Part shown: positions 31,142 through 36,506 of the stretch, piece by piece
Layout: each line of letters begins with the position of its first letter
How positions within the stretch are numbered: the first letter of the stretch is position 1
Source of the DNA: Methylomonas rivi
GTDB lineage: Bacteria > Pseudomonadota > Gammaproteobacteria > Methylococcales > Methylomonadaceae
Assembly: GCF_024505165.1 (NCBI RefSeq)
Contig: NZ_JANIBK010000033.1
Coordinates: 1-36,506, forward strand
Reading direction: 5' to 3'
DNA: 36,506 nucleotides
The notes under the pieces: model-generated
What the model was told of the DNA's origin: nothing
Seen by the model: the letters and a program-made list of their open reading frames with translations, nothing else
Database searches by the model: none
Program-made: the position numbers and the translations under genes

Positions 31142-32578
31142 TTAAATTAGCCTTTTCCGCTGGCTGGTGGAAGGAATCGACATGGCTTCGCGGTATTTGG
31201 CAATGGTACGGCGCGCCACATTGATGCCCTTCTCGTTCAATAAGTCGGATATTTTACTATCGCTTAAGGGTTTGGCCGGATTTTCATTCCCCACCAACTC
31301 TTTTATCAGTGCTCTGATCGCCGTGGCGGAACACTCCCCTCCTCCTTCCGTGCTGACATGGCTGGAGAAGAAGTATTTAAATTCGATCACCCCCTGCGGC
31401 GTGTGCATGTATTTTTGTGTGGTGACCCTGGAAATGGTGGATTCGTGCAGTTCCAATTCCTCGGCGATATCGCGCAACACCATGGCTTTCATGGCAATCG
31501 GACCGTGCTCGAAAAATTCGCCCTGCTTTTCCACGATACTTTTGGCCACCCGCAACAGCGTATCGTTGCGGCTGTGCAGGCTTTTGATAAACCAACGCGC
31601 TTCCTGCATGTGGTTTTTCATGCTGACATTGTCCTGGCTATTATCGGCCCGCTTGATCATGCCGGAATAGAACGGATTGATGCGCAGCTTGGGGGCGATA
31701 TCGGGATTAAGCGTGACCTGCCATTGGTCCTTGACCTTGTGGACGAACACGTCGGGCACCACGTACTCCACGTCCATTTCCTGCAAACGCGCGCCGGGCT
31801 TGGGATCCAAACTGCGTATCAGAGCCAGAACCCCTTTCAATTGCTCTTCGTTGAAACCGACCCGTTTCATCAGCCGGGCCTGATCGCAACTGGCCAACAG
31901 TTCCAAATGCCGGGTAACGAAATCCAGCGTGTCGGCTTTATAAGGGGTAGCGTCGGGCAATTGCAGCACTTGCAACCGCAAGCAATCCGCCAAATCCAGC
32001 GCGCCGACACCGACCGGATCGAAATTCTGGATCATGTGCAATACGGCCTGCACCTCGTCCATTTCCAGATCGTCCAACTGCTCCAGCAACCCCTGGTAAA
32101 TATCGTTCAAATCGGTGGCGACATAGCCGTCGTCGTTAATGGCGTCGATAATCCCCACCGCAATGGCGTAATCGCGCTCGGAGACATGGGTCAATTCCAA
32201 TTGCCAGATCAAATGGTCTTGCAGGGTTTGGGTTTTGCCGCGAAAGGTTTCGAATTCGGCGCTATCGGACGAATCGTCTCCGGCCGGCAAGGCGCTTTCA
32301 TAGACGTCATCCCAACTGACATCGACCGGCAGTTCGTCCGGCAGGTCCGTTTGCGAGCCCTCGCTGGTGACCTGATCGTTATTTTCGGTTTTCTTTTCCC
32401 TGTACTCCAGGGTCGGCAAATCGTCCTCTTCAACCTCCAGCATCATATTGGATTCCAACGCCTGTTGAATTTCCTGCTGCAGATCCAGGGTCGACATCTG
32501 CAACAGTTTAATCGCCTGCTGCAATTGCGGCGTCATCGTCAGGCTCTGACCAATTCTGAGCTGTAAAGATTGCTTCAT
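31142..32578 (-). CDS. rpoN: RNA polymerase sigma-54 factor RpoN
   Basis: Sigma factor for -24/-12 promoters that need an activator ATPase. The 478-residue protein has the activator-interacting region at the start (QSLQLRIGQSLTMTPQLQQAIKLL), an acidic region (about 55-120), the core-binding domain (GVGALDLADCLRLQ), a helix-turn-helix (ELHESTISRVT) and the RpoN box ARRTIAKYRE at 455-464. The frame is open upstream to 32671 within lptB, but the ATG at 32578 gives the family start MKQSLQLR and lies 13 bp after lptB. Confidence 0.97.
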   Translation of the reverse strand: MKQSLQLRIGQSLTMTPQLQQAIKLLQMSTLDLQQEIQQALESNMMLEVEEDDLPTLEYREKKTENNDQVTSEGSQTDLPDELPVDVSWDDVYESALPAGDDSSDSAEFETFRGKTQTLQDHLIWQLELTHVSERDYAIAVGIIDAINDDGYVATDLNDIYQGLLEQLDDLEMDEVQAVLHMIQNFDPVGVGALDLADCLRLQVLQLPDATPYKADTLDFVTRHLELLASCDQARLMKRVGFNEEQLKGVLALIRSLDPKPGARLQEMDVEYVVPDVFVHKVKDQWQVTLNPDIAPKLRINPFYSGMIKRADNSQDNVSMKNHMQEARWFIKSLHSRNDTLLRVAKSIVEKQGEFFEHGPIAMKAMVLRDIAEELELHESTISRVTTQKYMHTPQGVIEFKYFFSSHVSTEGGGECSATAIRALIKELVGNENPAKPLSDSKISDLLNEKGINVARRTIAKYREAMSIPSTSQRKRLI

Positions 32579-32591
32579 AACTACCCGATCT

Positions 32592-33317
32592 CTATAAGCT
32601 AAATGTGTCGCCCAAATATACGCGGCGGACTTCCTCGTTTTCAACCAATTGCCGCGAGGCTCCCTCGGCAATCACCCCTCCTGCATTCAGGATGTAGGCC
32701 CGATCGCATATTTCAAGCGTTTCCCGAACCTTATGCTCGGTAATCAATATGCCGATGCCCCGGTCCTTCAATTGGGCAATAATTTTTTGCAACTCCAGCA
32801 CCGAAATCGGATCGACGCCGGCAAACGGCTCGTCCAGCAGAATAAACTGCGGCTCCGACGCCAGCGCCCTGGCGATTTCCACCCGCCGGCGCTCCCCGCC
32901 CGACAGCCCCATGGACTGCTGGTTACGCAAATGGCTGATGCCGAACTCGCCCAGCAATTCATCGATCATCAACTCGATCTGGCCGTCGGTCAGGTCGGCG
33001 CGAATCTGCAAGACTGCCCGCAAGTTATCCGCCACGCTCAATTTACGGAACACCGAAGCTTCCTGGGCCAAATAGCCTATGCCCAGCCGGGCCCGCCTAT
33101 GCATGGGATGGTGGGTAATACGCTGATCATCCAGATAAATTTCTCCGGCATCGGCCTTGACCAAGCCCACCAGCATATAAAAACTGGTGGTTTTACCGGC
33201 GCCGTTGGGCCCCAGCAAACCGACCACCTCGCTGGTGTCAACCTGCAGGCTGACCCCGTTAACAACGTTGCGCCGGTTATAACTTTTGAATAATTGTTCC
33301 GCCCTTAAACGCGCCAT
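32592..33317 (-). CDS. lptB: LPS export ABC transporter ATP-binding protein LptB
   Basis: ATPase that, with LptFG, extracts lipopolysaccharide from the inner membrane and drives it over the LptCAD bridge. The 241-residue protein has Walker A GPNGAGKTT, the Q-loop YLAQEASVFRKL, the signature LSGGERRR, Walker B FILLDEPFAGVDP and the switch His in ITEHKVRETL. The ATG is 1 bp after the lptA stop. The C-terminal VENEEVRRVYLGDTF is typical of the family. Confidence 0.98.
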   Translation of the reverse strand: MARLRAEQLFKSYNRRNVVNGVSLQVDTSEVVGLLGPNGAGKTTSFYMLVGLVKADAGEIYLDDQRITHHPMHRRARLGIGYLAQEASVFRKLSVADNLRAVLQIRADLTDGQIELMIDELLGEFGISHLRNQQSMGLSGGERRRVEIARALASEPQFILLDEPFAGVDPISVLELQKIIAQLKDRGIGILITEHKVRETLEICDRAYILNAGGVIAEGASRQLVENEEVRRVYLGDTFSL

Positions 33318-33318
33318 A

Positions 33319-33819
33319 TCACTGAGCCGGTTTTGCTTTGGGTTTGATCACGGAATGGACGCGCTTGCCGTCCGCGCGGGGCTCGCCGGCCTTCAGCAGA
33401 GAGTTTTTAGTATCATACTCGATATGGTCGCTGGATTGTTTGGCATCCCCCTGCCAGACCGAGGCATTTTGCATAAAGATCAGCAAATTTTTGTCGGGAT
33501 AAAATTCGTTGACCAAACCTTCCCCGTACATTTTTTCCTTGCCCACGGCGGGTAACTGTTCGAATTTCGAAGGCTTCCCGGTCGCCACCAACTTGATAAT
33601 GTCGCCGTCTTTCATATAAACCACCAGTTTATCGGCGTCGATTCTAATGCTACCCTGCTTGGCCACCACATTACCGGTATACGTGCTGACTTCCGCCTTT
33701 TCGTCGTAAACCGCGTTATCCGAATCGATATACACGGGCTGCTCGGCGTCCGTTTCCAAACCGAATGCCAGACGCGCGGACAGCAACAGCCCCAAGCCGA
33801 TAAACTTACTTAATTTCAT
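33319..33819 (-). CDS. lptA: Lipopolysaccharide transport periplasmic protein LptA
   Basis: Forms the periplasmic bridge that carries lipopolysaccharide between LptC and LptD. The 166-residue protein has a signal peptide (KFIGLGLLLSARLAFG, cleaved near residue 20) and the OstA-fold block YIDSDNAVYDEKAEVSTYTG, then VVAKQGSIRIDADKLVVYMKD and VNEFYPDKNLLIFMQNASVWQG. Its start overlaps the last 14 bp of lptC. The C terminus is basic and Lys/Pro-rich. Confidence 0.94.
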   Translation of the reverse strand: MKLSKFIGLGLLLSARLAFGLETDAEQPVYIDSDNAVYDEKAEVSTYTGNVVAKQGSIRIDADKLVVYMKDGDIIKLVATGKPSKFEQLPAVGKEKMYGEGLVNEFYPDKNLLIFMQNASVWQGDAKQSSDHIEYDTKNSLLKAGEPRADGKRVHSVIKPKAKPAQ

Positions 33820-34372
33820 AACGCCCTTTAACCTTGGACAATAATTTCAAGTGAATAGGACTCACAAAGGTTACTTCCATACCGGTGCCCGATGTTCGAT
33901 TGGGTGGGCTAACGATATCCGCCCAAGCCGTTGTTTCCGCAAAATGGGTTGACAATTTAACCCGTAAATCCGACGTATCGATTGTCAAGGCCGAAGAGCC
34001 CCGCTCTGCCGCGCGATCGATAACCGCCTTGCCGTTCAGTTGCAGATTGTCCCCGTCGGCCGCCATGACGCCGCTATCGGATCGAATCACCCACGGCGCG
34101 GCATTAGGGTTATGCAAAACCATCACCGGCCGCTCCAGATGGGTGGATCCGTCCGCTTTATAATGGCGCATGCTTGCCGCCGTCAATTCGCTCTTGGGCA
34201 AGCCATCCGGCCCCATTTCTTGTTTGTAATAGCCCGAACTGAAAAAATCGGGGCTATTTTCCGCCACTTTAATTTCGATGGCGCGCTGTTCGTATAACTG
34301 CTGCAACCACCACGTCAGCAACGCCGCCGCGGCCACATAAATAAACAGTTGGTATTTATCCCAAAAATTCAT
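33806..34372 (-). CDS. lptC: LPS export protein LptC
   Basis: Bitopic inner-membrane protein that takes lipopolysaccharide from LptBFG and passes it to LptA. The 188-residue protein has one N-terminal membrane helix (about 8-22) and then a periplasmic jellyroll with SPDFFSSGYYKQEMGPDGLPKSEL and strands such as NLQLNGKAVIDRAA and KLSTHFAETTAWADIVSPPN. Length is normal. Its ATG overlaps the kdsC stop by 4 bp. Confidence 0.92.
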   Translation of the reverse strand: MNFWDKYQLFIYVAAAALLTWWLQQLYEQRAIEIKVAENSPDFFSSGYYKQEMGPDGLPKSELTAASMRHYKADGSTHLERPVMVLHNPNAAPWVIRSDSGVMAADGDNLQLNGKAVIDRAAERGSSALTIDTSDLRVKLSTHFAETTAWADIVSPPNRTSGTGMEVTFVSPIHLKLLSKVKGRYEIK

Positions 34373-34902
34373 AAATAGTTCTGCAACATCGCCTCAAAAG
34401 TGCCCTGCACCTGCATGATCAGGTCGCACACCTCGCGCACCGCCCCCAATCCGCCCGGCGCCAACGTGCACCAGTCCGCGCGCTGCTTGACGGCAAAATT
34501 CGCATCGGCAACCGCCACCGCGAAGCCGGCTTGCAGCATAATCGGCAAATCCAGTACATCGTCGCCAACGTGGGCGGCCTGCTCGGGACGCAAATTCAGG
34601 TTTTGCAGAATCTCGGCAAAGGCCGCCCGCTTGTTTTCGTGGCCCTGGTAGACTAAATCGACCCCCAGGCTTTGCATGCGCAAGGCCACGGAGTTGGATT
34701 TTCGGCCGGAAATCACCGCTACCTCGACGCCGGATTGGCGCAACAATTTAATGCCATGGCCGTCGCGGGCATGAAAGCATTTATATTCCCTGCCGTTGTC
34801 GTCGAAAAACAAACGCCCGTCGGTCAACACCCCGTCGACATCCAATATCAATAACTTTAGCAGCTTGATTTTATCTTGTTGCGCCCGCGATATATTCAGC
34901 AT
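34369..34902 (-). CDS. kdsC: 3-deoxy-D-manno-octulosonate 8-phosphate phosphatase KdsC
   Basis: HAD-superfamily phosphatase that makes free Kdo for the lipopolysaccharide core. The 177-residue protein has the DVDGVLTDG motif with nucleophile Asp near residue 21, the SGRKSNSV block with the Ser/Arg pair, and a late VGDDVLDLPIML motif with Asp residues for Mg2+. It lacks a cap domain, as is usual for KdsC tetramers. The ATG lies 9 bp after kdsD. Confidence 0.96.
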   Translation of the reverse strand: MLNISRAQQDKIKLLKLLILDVDGVLTDGRLFFDDNGREYKCFHARDGHGIKLLRQSGVEVAVISGRKSNSVALRMQSLGVDLVYQGHENKRAAFAEILQNLNLRPEQAAHVGDDVLDLPIMLQAGFAVAVADANFAVKQRADWCTLAPGGLGAVREVCDLIMQVQGTFEAMLQNYL

Positions 34903-34911
34903 GCCTTCTCC

Positions 34912-35886
34912 TCAAACAATACCGGCCCGCAGCAAATCGTGCATATTTAACGCACCCTCCAGACGCCGGTTTTCGTCGACGACCAACAGGGCATTGATCT
35001 TTTTGGCTTCCATAATTTGCATGGCTTCCGCGGCCAATATGCCGCTCGTAATCACCGTCCCCGGGCACGTCATGACACTGGCAACCCGGGTAACGTGTAC
35101 GTCCAGATTTTTCTCCAGCATGCGCCGCAAATCGCCGTCGGTGAAGATGCCCGCCACGCGCTGGCTTTGATCGACCACCGCCGTCATCCCCAGTTTCTTT
35201 TCCGTCATTTCCAGCAAGGCTTTACTGACCGTCACCGAATCGGCAACCATCGGCACTTCGGCGCCGCGGTGCATAATGTCGCTAACTTGCAATAACAAGC
35301 GCCTGCCCAGACTGCCGCCCGGATGGGACAAGGCAAAATCGTCACGGGTAAATCCCTTGCTTTGCAGCAGCGAAACCGCCAGGGCATCGCCCATCACCAA
35401 GGCCGCCGTGGTGCTGGCCGTGGGAGCCAGTCCCAACGGACAGGCCTCCTGCTCGACAGCCACATTAAGGTGTACGCTTGCGAACTTGGCCAAAGCCGAT
35501 CCGGTATTGCCGGTCATGGCAATCAGCGGTACGCCCAGCCGCTTAATGATAGGCAAAATCGTCAAAATTTCTTCGGTTTCGCCGGAATTCGACAGCGCCA
35601 ACACCACATCCTGCCGGGTAATCATACCCAGATCGCCGTGGCTGGCCTCGCCCGGGTGCACAAAAAAAGCCGGGGTTCCGGTACTGGCCAACGTGGCGGC
35701 GATTTTGCCGGCGATATGCCCGGATTTCCCCATGCCGGTGACGACGACGCGGCCCTTGCAAGCCAATAATAAACGGCAGGCGCGGATAAATTGCTCGTCA
35801 ATGCGTTCGGCCAGCTTGGCAACGGCCTTGGTTTCGGTTTGTATGACCGCAATCGCCAATGCTTGAATATCCTCATCGCGCGCCAA
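34912..35886 (-). CDS. kdsD: Arabinose-5-phosphate isomerase KdsD
   Basis: Interconverts ribulose 5-phosphate and arabinose 5-phosphate, the first step to Kdo. The 324-residue protein has an SIS domain (VVVTGMGKSGHIAGKIAATLASTGTP-like and EACPLGLAPTASTTAALVMGDALAV) followed by two CBS domains (about 200-320, with TDGDLRRMLEK and LNMHDLLRAGIV). The start is TTG at 35886, supported by GGGAG 7 nt upstream; it gives a normal length. First gene of the block to mgtE, divergent from mlaF. Confidence 0.95.
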   Translation of the reverse strand: MARDEDIQALAIAVIQTETKAVAKLAERIDEQFIRACRLLLACKGRVVVTGMGKSGHIAGKIAATLASTGTPAFFVHPGEASHGDLGMITRQDVVLALSNSGETEEILTILPIIKRLGVPLIAMTGNTGSALAKFASVHLNVAVEQEACPLGLAPTASTTAALVMGDALAVSLLQSKGFTRDDFALSHPGGSLGRRLLLQVSDIMHRGAEVPMVADSVTVSKALLEMTEKKLGMTAVVDQSQRVAGIFTDGDLRRMLEKNLDVHVTRVASVMTCPGTVITSGILAAEAMQIMEAKKINALLVVDENRRLEGALNMHDLLRAGIV

Positions 35887-35960
35887 ACTGATGCTCCCGT
35901 CTAAATGTTAAAAAAGGAACCATTATTGCATGTTATTGCCGACCTTTTCATCTCGAGTCA

Positions 35961-35988
35961 TTGACTTATTCTTAACGACTCATACAAA
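35961..35988 (+). promoter_or_regulatory. Possible sigma-70 promoter of mlaF
   Basis: TTGACT (35961-35966) and TACAAA (35983-35988) are 16 bp apart, 42 bp before the mlaF start. Around it gagtc (35955-35959), gactc (35977-35981) and agtcat (35991-35996) repeat a short motif that could be an operator. The spacing is one base short of ideal. Confidence 0.4.
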
Positions 35989-36030
35989 ATAGTCATCCTA
36001 AATTCAAAAAAAATCTTGAAACCTCGGCAA

Positions 36031-36506
36031 ATGCCTATAAGCGCAAGCTCAACAAATCATATAGTTACCGTCGAAAACCTTAGTTTTTCCCGCGGAACGC
36101 GAAAAATTTTCGACGATATCAGTCTGAATATTCCGCGCGGCAAAGTCACCGCCATCATGGGCCCCAGCGGCACCGGCAAAACCACTTTGCTCAAATTAAT
36201 CGGCGGCCAACTGTATCCGCATGCCGGCCACGTTCGCGTGGACGGTCAAAACGTACATAAACTGAAGACCAAGGACTTGTATGGTTTGCGCAAACGCATG
36301 GGCATGCTGTTCCAAAGCGGCGCGCTGCTGACCGACATGAATGTCTACGACAATGTGGCTTTTCCATTGAGGGAACACACGCATCTGCCGGAATCCATGA
36401 TCCGCAGCCTGGTGCTGATGAAATTGCAGGCCGTCGGCTTGCGCGGCGCCCGCCATTTGATGCCGAACGAACTGTCCGGCGGCATGGCCCGGCGGGTGGC
36501 GCTGGC
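36031..36506 (+). CDS. mlaF: Phospholipid transport ATP-binding protein MlaF (partial, cut by window end)
   Basis: ATPase of the MlaFEDB complex that moves phospholipids to keep the outer membrane asymmetric. The 158 residues seen have Walker A GPSGTGKTT, the Q-loop LFQSGALLTDMNVYDNVAFPL and the MlaF-type signature LSGGMARRVALA at the very end. The ATG at 36031 begins MPISASSTNH; the rest lies right of the window, where mlaE is expected. It is divergent from kdsD, as in Pseudomonas. Confidence 0.95.
   Translation, partial: MPISASSTNHIVTVENLSFSRGTRKIFDDISLNIPRGKVTAIMGPSGTGKTTLLKLIGGQLYPHAGHVRVDGQNVHKLKTKDLYGLRKRMGMLFQSGALLTDMNVYDNVAFPLREHTHLPESMIRSLVLMKLQAVGLRGARHLMPNELSGGMARRVAL

Noticed and set aside
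31358-32566. A 402-codon open frame on the plus strand opposite rpoN
   Set aside because: It is antisense to a clearly functional gene, is His/Gln/Ile-rich as expected from a reversed coding frame, and has no recognisable domain.
32579-32671. Longer start for rpoN inside lptB
   Set aside because: The family N terminus begins at 32578; the extra residues are lptB sequence in another frame.

Overview
The window reads as chromosome of a gammaproteobacterial (type I) methanotroph or close methylotroph, most like Methylomonas and relatives. This rests on a 3-hexulose-6-phosphate synthase gene (ribulose monophosphate formaldehyde fixation), a full pqqABCDE set (cofactor of methanol dehydrogenase), and typical gammaproteobacterial blocks (kdsD-kdsC-lptC-lptA-lptB-rpoN-hpf-rapZ and minCDE). 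The genus is an inference; no rRNA gene or particulate methane monooxygenase gene is present to fix it. Genes are dense and almost all look intact. I saw no tRNA, rRNA, CRISPR array, transposase or phage gene.

Layout. 1-3.1 kb, minus strand: a Phd/YefM-RelE/ParE toxin-antitoxin pair runs by overlap into a prolyl aminopeptidase and ubiX, followed by hps under its own promoter. 3.1-4.5 kb: an outer-membrane barrel protein with a strong promoter, and the only gene-free stretch over 300 bp. 4.5-8 kb: thiO and pyrD (plus), meeting an HD-GYP phosphodiesterase tail to tail. 8-13.7 kb: a minus-strand run of cca, a DMT-like small membrane protein, rlmJ, an unknown His/Glu-rich membrane protein, tldD and pmbA. 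13.8-18.6 kb, plus strand: a TauE/SafE-like transporter, then pqqA with a clear promoter and a terminator after it, pqqB, pqqC, an intruding Uma2-family nuclease gene, pqqD and pqqE. 18.6-22.1 kb, minus: a small autotransporter with an Ig-like domain and an orphan protein that appears to fuse type VI secretion sheath domains TssB and TssC. 22.3-28.4 kb: purC, a GH17-GT2 beta-glucan synthase-like protein, a tiny winged-helix protein, minE, minD and minC. 28.5-35.9 kb, minus: the envelope and sigma-54 block kdsD, kdsC, lptC, lptA, lptB, rpoN, hpf, rapZ, mgtE. At the right edge mlaF starts divergently and is cut by the window end.

How it works together. hps fixes formaldehyde made by PQQ-dependent methanol dehydrogenase, and the pqq operon supplies that enzyme's cofactor. 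PqqA is the peptide precursor, PqqE with its chaperone PqqD crosslinks it, PqqB hydroxylates it and PqqC completes the oxidation. The right-hand block builds and exports lipopolysaccharide (KdsD, KdsC, LptCAB) and keeps outer-membrane lipid asymmetry (MlaF), next to sigma-54 and the regulators Hpf and RapZ.

The most unusual item is the orphan TssB-TssC fusion at 20800-22140, with no other secretion gene near it. Next come the nuclease-family gene inside the pqq operon, the missing ptsN and npr between hpf, rapZ and mgtE, and the His/Glu-rich membrane protein of unknown role.
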